Assembly: GCA_029884165.1 (NCBI GenBank)
Contig: JAOUIH010000001.1
Location: 1-64,000, forward strand
Direction of reading: 5' to 3'
Source: Gammaproteobacteria bacterium
Lineage (GTDB): Bacteria; Pseudomonadota; Gammaproteobacteria; Steroidobacterales; Woeseiaceae
Length of the DNA: 64,000 nt
Shown: in pieces, positions 51,240 to 60,662 of the stretch
How the letters are laid out: each line of letters opens with the position of its first letter
Numbering within the stretch: the stretch's first letter is position 1
Translations under genes and position numbers: made by a program
Notes under the pieces: generated by a model
Databases searched by the model: none
What the model was told of the DNA's origin: nothing
What the model saw: only the letters and a program-made list of their open reading frames with translations

Positions 51240-54200
51240 ATGGCTGCCCGGATGGGCAGCCCGGGCCGGCCCGCGGCCTGGCCCGCTCCACCCGGAGCGG
51301 GGCGGGCCGGTCCTGTGCGCGCGACACCTCGGGGGGAACAGCCGTTCCCCCCGAGGTGCATTCGGATCGAACGCAGGAGAGCCTGTTGCACTCGCCGGTG
51401 GCTTAGTTTCTGCGCCGTTTTCGCGGCGCTGGCCGCCCAGGCGGCGCCTCCCGGCGCGGTCATTTCGAACCAGGCGCTGCTGCGCTACGAGTCGGTGCCC
51501 GGCATCACGGCCGAGATCGCGTCGAACGAGGTCAGGCTCGTCACCGCGGTCGTCCGCAGCGACTCCCTGCTCGACTTCACGCGCGTCGTACCCGTCGCGG
51601 CGGGCCAGTTGCAGGAGCCGGTTGGCCCGTCGGCCTGCCTGCAGGGCGGCGGCTACGTCAGCCAGCCGAACCCGGTGCTGCCGGGTGGCATCGCGATCGA
51701 TCCGTCGCAGCCGCAGGATCTCGTTGAGACCTCCGCCTTCAACCTCGGCGAGACGCTGTTCCTGCGCCTCGAGGACTCCGACCAGAACGTCGATTTCGCC
51801 GTTGTCGATACCGCGACCGTCACGCTCACCGAACCGGCGAGCGGCGACAGCGAGTCGATCCGCCTCACGGAAACCGGCCCGGACACGGGCGTGTTCGCCG
51901 GCTACGCGCAGACCGCGGGTGGGCCGGCCGTTCCGGGGGACTGCCTGTTGCAGGTGGCTTCCGGCAGCGACATCCGCGTCGATTACGTCGACCCGGCGGA
52001 CGCCGCCGATGCGAGTTCGGCCAGCGCGATACTGGATCCGGCCGGCCGCGTCTTCGACTCGCGGACGGGGTTCCCGGTTGACGGCGCGACGGTGACGCTC
52101 GTGGATGCGATTTCCGGTCAGGCCGCTACGGTCTTCGGCAACGACGGCACCAGCACGTACCCGAATGCCGTCGTCAGCGGCGCCGGTGTGACCGACAGCG
52201 GCGGAACCTTCTATGCCTTCGGTCCCGGCGAGTATCGCTTCCCGGTCGTGCCGTCCGGCGACTATCGCCTCGTGGTGACGCCGCCGGCCGATTACGCCGC
52301 GCCGTCAGGCGTGCCGATTGCCGAACTGCAGCTGCTGCCCGATGCGCCATATGCGCTCGGGCCGGCCTCTTTCGGCAACCCGTTTGCCTACCCGGGCGAC
52401 GGACCGTTCACGTTCGACTATCCGCTCGACCCGCAGTCGACTTCGCTGTTCCTCTCGAAATCGACGACGACGACGATCGCGGCGCCGGGCGATTTCGTGC
52501 GCTACGAGATCGTCGTCGAGAACACGGCACCGCTCGACCCGGCCAACACGGTGACCGTCGTCGACAGCCTGCCGGTCGAGCTGCGCTACGTCCCGGGTTC
52601 CGCGCGCGTCGACGACGTGGTCGCCGCGGACCCCGTCATCGATCCCGCGACCAATGCGCTCGAATTCATTCTTGGCGATCTCGCCGCGGGCCGCCGCATT
52701 CGCCTGGCCTACGTCGCGGAGATCGTCGCCGGCCAGCGCGAGCAGGACATCACGAACACGGCGCTCGCGCGCTCGGCCGCCGGCCTGGTGTCGAACGAAG
52801 CGAGCGCGCAGATACGCCTGAGCGAGGAGCTGTTCCGCTCGACGAGCACGCTGATCGGCCGGGTCGTCGAGGGCGACTGCAGCCTCGACACGTTCGCGGA
52901 AGATCGTGGCGTCAGGGGCGTGCGCGTCTACCTCGAGGACGGCCGTTACGCCATCAGCGACGAGGGCGGGCGCTTCCACTTCGAGGGTCTGCCGCCCGGC
53001 ACGCACGTCGCGCAGATGGACCCGGCGACGATTCCCGACGGGTTCGAGGTCCGGCCCTGTGCAACCGCCGGCCGATTCGCAGGACGCGGCGACTCGCAGT
53101 TCGTCGAACTGGCCCACGGCGCGCTGATCCGCGCCGACTTCCACCTGCAACGGCAGGCCACGCCCGAGGGTAAGGTCGACATCGAGCTCAGCAATTCCGG
53201 CAATGGCAATGCCGAGGAGGTCGTCTACGAACTCACGCTGCGTGGTCACGGCAACATACCGATCAGCGAACTCGAAGCGGTCGTCCTGCTGCCGGATGGT
53301 GTCGCATACGTGCCGGGCACTGCGCGCGCCGACGACGGCAGCTCGCCCGCGCCGCGCAGCATAGGGCAGTCGCTGACCTTCGGACTCGGCAGCCGCGAGG
53401 GCAACTGGCAGACACGTATCCGGTTTACGGGCGCGATCGTCGACGCGGTAACCGGCGAACTGCGTGCACGGGCACTGGCTCGCTTCGATTCCCCTGCAGA
53501 GAACGGGCAGCAGACGCCGATAGCCGAAGCGCTGATGGTGCGCGAAGGAGCCATCAGCAAGAACGAAGGATACGTGCTGCATCTCACGTTCGAGACGCTG
53601 TCGGCCCAGTTGTCCGCCGATGACCGGGCAGAGCTCGACCGGCTGATTGCCGACTGGGACGGGGTTCGCGAGATCCGCATCAGCGCGGTTGGCCATAGCG
53701 ATGCCCGCCCGATCGCGCCGGCGAATCGCCAGCTGTTCGCCGACAATTACGCATTGTCGCGTGCCCGCGCGCTCGCGGCGGCCAACTACATCGCCGGGGC
53801 ATTGGCCGTGCCGGCGGAGAATATCCAGGTCGAGGGGCGCGGTCCGGACGACCCGGTGGCCGGCAACGACGACGCGGAGGGCCGGCGCCAGAATCGCAGG
53901 GTCGAAATGGTCATGTCGGGGCGGCGCCCGGCGCGGCAGGCGTTCCTGCGGGTCGAGCAGGCGAGCAGCGGAACGCTGGTCGCGAAAACGAAGGGGCTCC
54001 TGCCCGGCACCGGCGCGAGCATTGCCGAACTGGAGCACGAGCGACGAATGACCGAACACCTTGCGCCGCCGGCGCAGGTCGAACTGCACGTCAACTCGCT
54101 GCGGCAGGGCATCGCCTGGGTAACGCCGCAGGAAGACTTCCGGCCGTCGATACCGGCGCTGAAGATTGCGATCAGCCACCGGCCCGATCAGAGCCTGCAC

Positions 54201-57182
54201 CTGCTGGTCAACGGCAGCCCCGTCGGGCCGGCCAACTTCGACGGTCGCGACGTGAACACGGCCGGTACGGTAGCGATCAGCCGCTACGCTGGCGTGGACC
54301 TCGTCGAGGGCCCGAACCGGATCGTCGCGGAAGTCGTCGGACGAGACGGGCAAGTCGTGGAACGCCTCGAGCGCAGCGTACATTTCGCCGGACCGGCGGT
54401 GCGCGCGGAACTGCTCGAGAGCGAATCGATCCTCCTTGCCGACGGCCGCACCCGGCCCGTCTTCGCCGTGCGTTTCTTCGACCGCTTCGGCGAGCCGGCG
54501 CGACACTCGACGGTCGGGACGTTTGCCGTCGAGGCGCCGTACCGATCGCGCTGGCAGGTGGAGCACGATCGCATGAACAAGCTGGCGACGATCGGCAGCA
54601 ACGAGCCGCTCTATACGATCGGTCGCGACGGCATCGCGTACATGGAACTCGAGCCAACCAGTCAGAGCGGGCTCGCGACGCTCGCCTTCGATTTCGAAGG
54701 CCGGCGGCGGCAGGAGTTGCGCGGCTACCTCAAGGCCGATGCCCGCGAGTGGGTCCTGGTCGGTTTCGGCGAGGGCACGGTCGGATACAAGACGCTCCGC
54801 GACAACCAGGTCGCGGCAATCGCCGCCGGCAACGAAGACGGCTATTACGACGAGGGCCGCCTCGCATTTTTCGCCAAGGGCAGCATCAAGGGCGAGTACC
54901 TGCTGACCCTCGCATACGACTCGGATCGCGATCGAGAGGCGGCCCGCGACCGCTTCCAGACCAACGTGGATCCCGACGAGTACTACACGCTGTACGCCGA
55001 CAACACGGAGCAGCGGTTCGAGGCGCCGAGTCAACGCAAACTGTACGTCAAGCTCGAGCGCAATCAGTTCATGGCGCTGTTCGGCGACTTCAGCACCGGG
55101 CTCTCTGCGACCGAGCTGACGCGCTACGAGCGGCGCTTCAACGGCTTCAAGAGCGAGTTCAGGGGCCGCAACGTCGACTACACCGTGTTCGCCAGCGAAA
55201 CGGACCAGTCCTTCCTGCGCGACGAGATCCAGGGCGACGGCACGTCCGGGCTGTACCGCCTGAGCGGCGCGCCCCTGGTCGTCAACAGCGAAACGATTCG
55301 CATCGAGGTCCGCGACCGCTTCGACCCGGCGGTCGTCCTGGCCAGCCAGACGCTGCATCGCTTCCTCGACTACAATCTCGATCCGTTCGACGGCGCGCTG
55401 TTCTTCAAGAAACCGGTACCGTCGCGCGACCAGGACTTCAACCTGGTCTACATCGTCGCCGAGTACGAGAGCCGCTCCGGTTCCAACGAGGACCTGATCG
55501 CGGGCGGCCGCGTCGCCCTTGGAACTGGGAGCGACTCGGTCGAGCTCGGCCTCACCTACATAGACGAGGGTCAGCAGGGCGCGGAAGCAGACCTGGCCGG
55601 CGTCGATTTCCGCTGGTGGCTGACCGACGCGACCGTGGTTCGGGCCGAAGCGGCACAGAGTTCCCGCGCAACGACCACGGGCCAGGACGAGGGCGAGGCG
55701 CAGGCGCTCAGCGTCGACCATCGCAGCGACGGCATCGATGTGCGTGCCTATTACCGCAGGGTCGAAACAGGCTACGGGCTGGGCCAGCAGTCGACGGCGG
55801 AAAAGGGAATCAGCAAGTACGGCCTGGACGGCCGCTACGCGCTGAATGAAAACCTGACGCTCAATGCCCGCGCCTCGCAGCAGGAGAACCTGGATACCGG
55901 CGCCGAGCGGACCGTCGCCGAGGCCGAGTTGCTGTACCGCGACGACGTATACACCGCGACGCTCGGCGTGGCGCACGCGGCCGACGAATTCACCGGCGGC
56001 GTCAAGAACGAGAGCGACCTGCTGACGGCAGGGATCAGCAGCCGGGTGCTGGACAACCAGCTTGTCGTGCGCGCGAACGGCAACCTGGGGCTGGGCGACG
56101 ACCCGGCCAACCCGGACTACCTGTCGAAATACGTCGTCGGCGTGGATTACGAGGTGGTCTCGGGAGTGGAAGTCTTTGCCGAATACGAGGACGCCGAAGG
56201 CCGGGACATCGATACGGAGATGACACGGCTCGGCGTACGCGCCAGCCCCTGGCATCGCGCCCGGTTCACGAGTTCGCTGAACAACGAGACCAGCGAATTC
56301 GGGCCGCGCCTGTTTGCCAACTACGGGCTGACGCAGGGCTTCCAGGTAAACGAACAGTGGGTCGTCGACATCGGCCTCGACCAGGCGCGGACGCTGACCG
56401 GTACGGACCTGCGGAGCTTCGACGATGACCGCGAATTCGCGTCAGGCTCGAGGCGCGAGGACTACGTGGCCGGTAGCCTCGGCACGCTGTACCAGTCCGA
56501 AACCTGGAGCATCAACACGCGGGTCGAGTATCGCCAGTCGGACAGCGAGGAGCGGACGACGCTGGTCTCCGGCTGGTATCGCGAGCCGACGCTGGGCCAC
56601 GGACTCTCGGCCGGCCTCACGCTGATGAAGAGCGACCAGGCCGGATCGATGGAGAGCACGACGGCCGACCTGCGCTTCGGCTGGGCATGGCGCGTCGCCG
56701 ACAGCCGCTGGTCTTTCCTCGATCGCATCGACCTGGTCTTCGAAGACAGCGCGGCGAGCGCTGCCAGCCGGCGCAGCTGGCGCCTGATCAATAACTTCAA
56801 CGCGAACCGCCGCATGGGCGCCGCAACCCAGCTGTCGCTGCAATATGCCTTCAAGTACGTGCGCTCGGAGTTCGGCTCGGACGCGTATACCGGGTACACC
56901 GACCTCACCGGGCTCGATTTCGCGCGTGGCTTTGCACAACGCTGGGAAGCCGGCCTGCACGCGAGCGTCTACCATGCCTGGGAGTCGGGTGTCGTCGACT
57001 ACGGTGCCGGCCTCGACCTCGGCTTCAACCTGCGCGACAACGTCTGGATCACGCTCGGCTACAACGTCGCCGGGTTCCACGATGACGACTTCGCGGCCGC
57101 CCGCTATACCGCCGCGGGACCGTACCTGCGGATCGCCGTCAAGGCCGACCAGGAGACCCTCAGGCGCGTGGCGGGACGCTGA
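51240..57182 (+). CDS. giant envelope protein joining DUF11, OmpA-like and beta-barrel-like parts
   Basis: The frame gives about 1980 aa from ATG 51240 (start uncertain: GTG 51207 and ATG 51252 also possible; a large hairpin at 51327-51356 suggests initiation may lie after it). A signal-peptide-like segment (WLSFCAVFAALAAQA) precedes the shared N-terminal module (PPGAVISNQALLRYESV). Counting from 51240: carboxypeptidase-regulatory-like module about 275-330, DUF11 about 400-520, SdrD-B-like module about 535-600, second DUF11 about 640-740, one OmpA-like domain about 777-897 (ISAVGHSDARPI, RRQNRRVEMVM), linker, barrel-like region about 1160-1980. It corresponds to the two separate proteins at 11458 and 18090 in one chain. 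Confidence 0.88.
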   Translation: MAARMGSPGRPAAWPAPPGAGRAGPVRATPRGEQPFPPRCIRIERRRACCTRRWLSFCAVFAALAAQAAPPGAVISNQALLRYESVPGITAEIASNEVRLVTAVVRSDSLLDFTRVVPVAAGQLQEPVGPSACLQGGGYVSQPNPVLPGGIAIDPSQPQDLVETSAFNLGETLFLRLEDSDQNVDFAVVDTATVTLTEPASGDSESIRLTETGPDTGVFAGYAQTAGGPAVPGDCLLQVASGSDIRVDYVDPADAADASSASAILDPAGRVFDSRTGFPVDGATVTLVDAISGQAATVFGNDGTSTYPNAVVSGAGVTDSGGTFYAFGPGEYRFPVVPSGDYRLVVTPPADYAAPSGVPIAELQLLPDAPYALGPASFGNPFAYPGDGPFTFDYPLDPQSTSLFLSKSTTTTIAAPGDFVRYEIVVENTAPLDPANTVTVVDSLPVELRYVPGSARVDDVVAADPVIDPATNALEFILGDLAAGRRIRLAYVAEIVAGQREQDITNTALARSAAGLVSNEASAQIRLSEELFRSTSTLIGRVVEGDCSLDTFAEDRGVRGVRVYLEDGRYAISDEGGRFHFEGLPPGTHVAQMDPATIPDGFEVRPCATAGRFAGRGDSQFVELAHGALIRADFHLQRQATPEGKVDIELSNSGNGNAEEVVYELTLRGHGNIPISELEAVVLLPDGVAYVPGTARADDGSSPAPRSIGQSLTFGLGSREGNWQTRIRFTGAIVDAVTGELRARALARFDSPAENGQQTPIAEALMVREGAISKNEGYVLHLTFETLSAQLSADDRAELDRLIADWDGVREIRISAVGHSDARPIAPANRQLFADNYALSRARALAAANYIAGALAVPAENIQVEGRGPDDPVAGNDDAEGRRQNRRVEMVMSGRRPARQAFLRVEQASSGTLVAKTKGLLPGTGASIAELEHERRMTEHLAPPAQVELHVNSLRQGIAWVTPQEDFRPSIPALKIAISHRPDQSLHLLVNGSPVGPANFDGRDVNTAGTVAISRYAGVDLVEGPNRIVAEVVGRDGQVVERLERSVHFAGPAVRAELLESESILLADGRTRPVFAVRFFDRFGEPARHSTVGTFAVEAPYRSRWQVEHDRMNKLATIGSNEPLYTIGRDGIAYMELEPTSQSGLATLAFDFEGRRRQELRGYLKADAREWVLVGFGEGTVGYKTLRDNQVAAIAAGNEDGYYDEGRLAFFAKGSIKGEYLLTLAYDSDRDREAARDRFQTNVDPDEYYTLYADNTEQRFEAPSQRKLYVKLERNQFMALFGDFSTGLSATELTRYERRFNGFKSEFRGRNVDYTVFASETDQSFLRDEIQGDGTSGLYRLSGAPLVVNSETIRIEVRDRFDPAVVLASQTLHRFLDYNLDPFDGALFFKKPVPSRDQDFNLVYIVAEYESRSGSNEDLIAGGRVALGTGSDSVELGLTYIDEGQQGAEADLAGVDFRWWLTDATVVRAEAAQSSRATTTGQDEGEAQALSVDHRSDGIDVRAYYRRVETGYGLGQQSTAEKGISKYGLDGRYALNENLTLNARASQQENLDTGAERTVAEAELLYRDDVYTATLGVAHAADEFTGGVKNESDLLTAGISSRVLDNQLVVRANGNLGLGDDPANPDYLSKYVVGVDYEVVSGVEVFAEYEDAEGRDIDTEMTRLGVRASPWHRARFTSSLNNETSEFGPRLFANYGLTQGFQVNEQWVVDIGLDQARTLTGTDLRSFDDDREFASGSRREDYVAGSLGTLYQSETWSINTRVEYRQSDSEERTTLVSGWYREPTLGHGLSAGLTLMKSDQAGSMESTTADLRFGWAWRVADSRWSFLDRIDLVFEDSAASAASRRSWRLINNFNANRRMGAATQLSLQYAFKYVRSEFGSDAYTGYTDLTGLDFARGFAQRWEAGLHASVYHAWESGVVDYGAGLDLGFNLRDNVWITLGYNVAGFHDDDFAAARYTAAGPYLRIAVKADQETLRRVAGR
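51327..51356 (+). other. strong hairpin near the start of the fused giant gene
   Basis: CCTCGGGGGGAAC (51327-51339) and GTTCCCCCCGAGG (51344-51356) form a perfect 13-bp stem with a 4-nt loop. Its 3' arm contains a GAGG that would be the only ribosome-binding-like sequence near the signal peptide codons, so it may hide the start. Confidence 0.6.
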
Positions 57183-57257
57183 CCCGCCGGCCTCATTCGG
57201 CGCGCAATGCCCCGATAGCCCACGGATCCGACGGCAGCCTTCCGGTATAGTGCCGCT

Positions 57258-59186
57258 GTGCAATCCTTGACCGAATTCTTTGGGCCCGGGAGCCCGCTCG
57301 AGTCCCTGCTGCCCGGGTTCCAGCCCCGCCCCGGGCAAGCCTGGATGGCGGAGGCCGTCGCAGAGGCGATCGCCACGCGCGGACGCCTCGTCGTTGAAGC
57401 CGGCACCGGCACCGGCAAGACTTTCGCCTACCTGCTGCCCGCGCTGCTGTCGGGTCACAAGACGATCATCTCGACGGGTACGAAGGCGCTGCAGGACCAG
57501 CTCTATCACCGCGACCTGCCGCTGGTCTGCAAGGCGGTGGGGCGACCGGCGACGACCGCGCTGCTGAAGGGCCGGGCCAACTACCTGTGCCTGCACCGGC
57601 TCGAATCGGCGCCGGCCCGCGACGCGGTACTCGCCGCCGAACTGGCCGCGGTGCGCGCATGGCGTCACCGGACGGACAGCGGGGACCGGGCGGAACTCGT
57701 CGACGTGCCGGAGGATTCGCCGGTGTGGCCGCTGGTGACCTCGACGGTGGACAACTGCCTCGGGCAGAAATGCGACTTCTACAAGGAGTGCCACGTCGTG
57801 CGGGCGCGCCGCGCGGCCCAGGAGGCGGACCTCGTCGTCGTGAACCACCACCTGCTGCTGGCCGATCTCGCGATGAAGGAGGAGGGTTTCGTCGAGTTCC
57901 TCCCCGGCGCCGAGGCCGTGATACTCGATGAGGCACACCAGATTCCCGACCTGGCCGCGCAATTTTTCGGCCTGTCGATCGGCAGCCGCGAACTCGAGCG
58001 CCTGTTCGAGGAATTGCGTGCGGCCACACTTCCCGTCAGCCAACCCGCGTTGCAACGACTGATCGACGCGGCCGACACGGCGGTGAAGAAGCTGCGCGCG
58101 GCCGCGCCGCGGCAGGAAGGCCGCTACGAGCTTTCGACCGTCGCCGCCGAAATCACCGACGACCTGCAGGGACTGCGCGCCGCGATCGACGACCTGCAGC
58201 GCGCCGTCGGGACACTGACCGGGGCATCGATCGAGGTGGACAAGCTGCACGAGCAGCTTCTGCTCGCGGCCGAGCGCCTCGCATGCCTGGCGAGCGAGGA
58301 TGCCTGGGACGGACTGCGCTGGCTGGACGTGAATCCGCGCTCGATCCGCCTGAACCTGACGCCGCTCGACGTCGCCGACAAGCTGACCAGCCTCACCGGT
58401 TCCGGCCTGCAGGCCTGGGTGTTCACGTCGGCAACGCTCGCGGTCGGCGAAGACTTCAGCCACTTCACGTCGCGGATGGGGCTCAAGGGTGCGAGCTGCA
58501 TCTCCTTTCCCAGTCCCTATGCGCTGGCCCGGAACGGGCTGGTGTACCTGCCGCCCGGCCTGCCGGACCCGTCCGATGCGGGCCATACGGGGGCGATGCT
58601 CGAGAGCGTGCTGCCGCTCCTCGACCTCACGTCCGGCGGCGCCTTCTGCCTGTTCACCAGCCACCGCGCGCTGGCAGCGGCGAAAAAGTGGTTCCGGTCC
58701 CGCAAGAAGCGCCTCCGCGGCCGGCCGCTGCTGGTGCAGGGTGAAACGCCGCGCGACGAGCTGCTGCGCCGATTTCGCGAATACGGCGACGCGGTGCTCC
58801 TGGGTACCGGCAGCTTCTGGGAGGGCGTCGACGTGCGCGGCCGGGCGCTGACCATCGTGGCGATCGACAAGTTGCCGTTCGCGTCGCCCGGCGATCCGCT
58901 GATGATGGCGCGGCTCGAGTTTATCCGGCGCCAGGGCGGCAACGGCTTCACCGAGCACCAGCTGCCGCTCGCCGCGCTGGCGCTGAAGCAGGGTGCCGGC
59001 CGCCTGCTGCGCGATCCGGCGGACTATGGCGTCGTGGTACTGTGCGACCCCAGGATCCGGACCCGGAGCTACGGCCGCATGTTCCTCGACTGCCTTGCAC
59101 CGATGCCCGACACCAGCTCGCCGGACGACGTTGCCAGGTTCTTCGCGGCGCATGAGCTGGCAGGCAGCCGGGAGCTGCGCGCATGA
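57258..59186 (+). CDS. yoaA: ATP-dependent DNA helicase YoaA (DinG/XPD family)
   Basis: The 642-aa helicase (GTG 57258) has Walker A EAGTGTGKT (Lys54), Walker B DEAH (ILDEAHQIP), C-terminal helicase motifs (TGSFWEGVDVRGRAL, GAGRLLR) and the Fe-S cluster cysteines (NYLCLHRLE, then NCLGQKCDFYKECH), which mark the DinG/YoaA/XPD group. The gene is adjacent to tsaB, as yoaA is in E. coli, which supports YoaA rather than DinG. It aids replication-fork and damage tolerance with 5'-3' helicase activity. It overlaps tsaB by 4 nt. Confidence 0.93.
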   Translation: MQSLTEFFGPGSPLESLLPGFQPRPGQAWMAEAVAEAIATRGRLVVEAGTGTGKTFAYLLPALLSGHKTIISTGTKALQDQLYHRDLPLVCKAVGRPATTALLKGRANYLCLHRLESAPARDAVLAAELAAVRAWRHRTDSGDRAELVDVPEDSPVWPLVTSTVDNCLGQKCDFYKECHVVRARRAAQEADLVVVNHHLLLADLAMKEEGFVEFLPGAEAVILDEAHQIPDLAAQFFGLSIGSRELERLFEELRAATLPVSQPALQRLIDAADTAVKKLRAAAPRQEGRYELSTVAAEITDDLQGLRAAIDDLQRAVGTLTGASIEVDKLHEQLLLAAERLACLASEDAWDGLRWLDVNPRSIRLNLTPLDVADKLTSLTGSGLQAWVFTSATLAVGEDFSHFTSRMGLKGASCISFPSPYALARNGLVYLPPGLPDPSDAGHTGAMLESVLPLLDLTSGGAFCLFTSHRALAAAKKWFRSRKKRLRGRPLLVQGETPRDELLRRFREYGDAVLLGTGSFWEGVDVRGRALTIVAIDKLPFASPGDPLMMARLEFIRRQGGNGFTEHQLPLAALALKQGAGRLLRDPADYGVVVLCDPRIRTRSYGRMFLDCLAPMPDTSSPDDVARFFAAHELAGSRELRA

Positions 59187-59881
59187 AGCTGCTGGCGCTC
59201 GATACCTCGTCGGATGCCTGTTCGGTCGCACTGCTCGCCGGCGACGAGGTCCGCGAAGATCACCGGATTGCACCACGCGAGCACACGACGCTCATCGTGC
59301 CGATGATCCGGGACCTGGTGGCCTCCGCCGGCCTCGACTACGCCCAGCTGGACGCAATCGTCATCGGCAACGGGCCGGGCTCGTTCATCGGGATGCGGAT
59401 CGGCGCCTCGGTCGCGCAGGGGATCGCCTATGCCGCGGGGCTCGAGCTCGTGCCCGTGAGTTCGCTCGCGGCCATCGCCGTCGCTGTGCTCGGCGACCCG
59501 GCGGTCGAGCGCGCACTGGTTGCGCAGGATGCCCGCATGAACGAGGTCTATCTCGCCGAGTACGCGAGGGGTCAGGACGGCTTGCCCGAGGCCGTCGGTG
59601 CGGCCCGCCTGCACCCGGCGGCGGAGCCGGCCGTGCCGGCCGGGCGAGGCGGGGCGTGGGCAGCCGGCGGCGGCTGGACTCGTTACCCGCAGCTGCTGGC
59701 GGCGAGCCGGCCCGGGCTGGCCGGCGTCTCGGCGGAACGCTATCCGCGTGCGGCATCGCTGCTCGCGCTGGGCCGGCGCGACTTCGCGCTCGGAAGACGT
59801 TGTGCGCCGGAGGCGCTGCAGCCCGAATACCTGCGTACCCGGGTAGCCGAGCAAACGGCCGCTGGCAGCACCGCTTCGTAA
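59183..59881 (+). CDS. tsaB: tRNA threonylcarbamoyladenosine biosynthesis protein TsaB
   Basis: The 232-aa ASKHA-fold protein shows LALDTSSDACSVAL and IGNGPGSFIGMRIG, the usual TsaB/YeaZ signatures. It supports TsaD and TsaE in making t6A37 in tRNAs. The C-terminal third (residues about 125-200) is more variable, as expected. It overlaps yoaA by 4 nt (ATGA). Confidence 0.95.
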   Translation: MKLLALDTSSDACSVALLAGDEVREDHRIAPREHTTLIVPMIRDLVASAGLDYAQLDAIVIGNGPGSFIGMRIGASVAQGIAYAAGLELVPVSSLAAIAVAVLGDPAVERALVAQDARMNEVYLAEYARGQDGLPEAVGAARLHPAAEPAVPAGRGGAWAAGGGWTRYPQLLAASRPGLAGVSAERYPRAASLLALGRRDFALGRRCAPEALQPEYLRTRVAEQTAAGSTAS

Positions 59882-59969
59882 CACGGCTGTAATATGGGCC
59901 TGCTGTAATGCCGCACAACCGGAGCCGGGAGTCGGCCCGCAATTCTGTATATATAGAGTAGTCACCGAT

Positions 59970-60662
59970 ATGACAGCGGCGAAGATACTGATCGTCGAGG
60001 ACGAAACCCCGATCCGCGAGATGATCGCGTTCCACCTGCACCGGGCCGGCTACGAAACGCTGGAGGCGGCCGATTGCCGCGAGGCCAGGCAGCTCCTGGC
60101 CGACGAGCGGCCCGACCTCGCGCTGATTGACTGGATGCTGCCCGACATGAGCGGCCTCGAACTCACCCGCACGCTGAAGCGCGACAAGGAACATGAAGAT
60201 CTCGCCGTAATCATGCTGACCGCGCGCAGTGACGAGCACGATAAGGTGTCCGGCCTCGAAGGCGGCGCCGACGACTACGTCACCAAGCCGTTTTCGGCCC
60301 GCGAGCTGATCGCCCGTATCCAGGCCGTTTTGCGACGCTCCTCGCAGTCGGTCGAGGACGTGGTCAGCGCCGGGAGCCTGCGGCTCGATCCCGCCGGGCA
60401 TCGCGTGACCGCCGACGGCGCCGACGTGCAGCTCGGCCCGACGGAGTACCGACTACTGAATTTCCTGATGACCCATCCGGATCGCGTCTACAGCCGAACG
60501 CAGCTCCTGGACCGCGTCTGGGGCGCCAACGTCTACGTCGAGGAGCGCACGGTCGACGTGCATGTGCGGCGCCTGCGCAAGGCGCTGTCCGAGCACGGAG
60601 CCGACGCCTACGTACAGACCGTGCGCGGCGCAGGCTATCGATTCTCCACGCGGGTAGCCTGA
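59970..60662 (+). CDS. phoB: phosphate regulon response regulator PhoB
   Basis: The 230-aa OmpR-type regulator has acidic Asp11, phosphoacceptor Asp54 (ALIDWMLPDMSG), Thr84 and Lys106 (VTKPFSAREL), then a winged helix (TEYRLLNFLMTHPDRVYSR, VDVHVRRLRKAL, VRGAGYRF). Sequence and the downstream phoR and phoU identify PhoB. It activates Pho genes at low phosphate. Its stop overlaps the phoR start (TGATG). TATATA near 59949 could be its -10. Confidence 0.95.
   Translation: MTAAKILIVEDETPIREMIAFHLHRAGYETLEAADCREARQLLADERPDLALIDWMLPDMSGLELTRTLKRDKEHEDLAVIMLTARSDEHDKVSGLEGGADDYVTKPFSARELIARIQAVLRRSSQSVEDVVSAGSLRLDPAGHRVTADGADVQLGPTEYRLLNFLMTHPDRVYSRTQLLDRVWGANVYVEERTVDVHVRRLRKALSEHGADAYVQTVRGAGYRFSTRVA

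Noticed and set aside
59887-59909. Two CTGTAAT repeats upstream of phoB as a Pho box
   Set aside because: Pho-box repeats are 11 bp apart; these are 16 bp apart and lack the CTGTCAT form, so a PhoB site is not supported.
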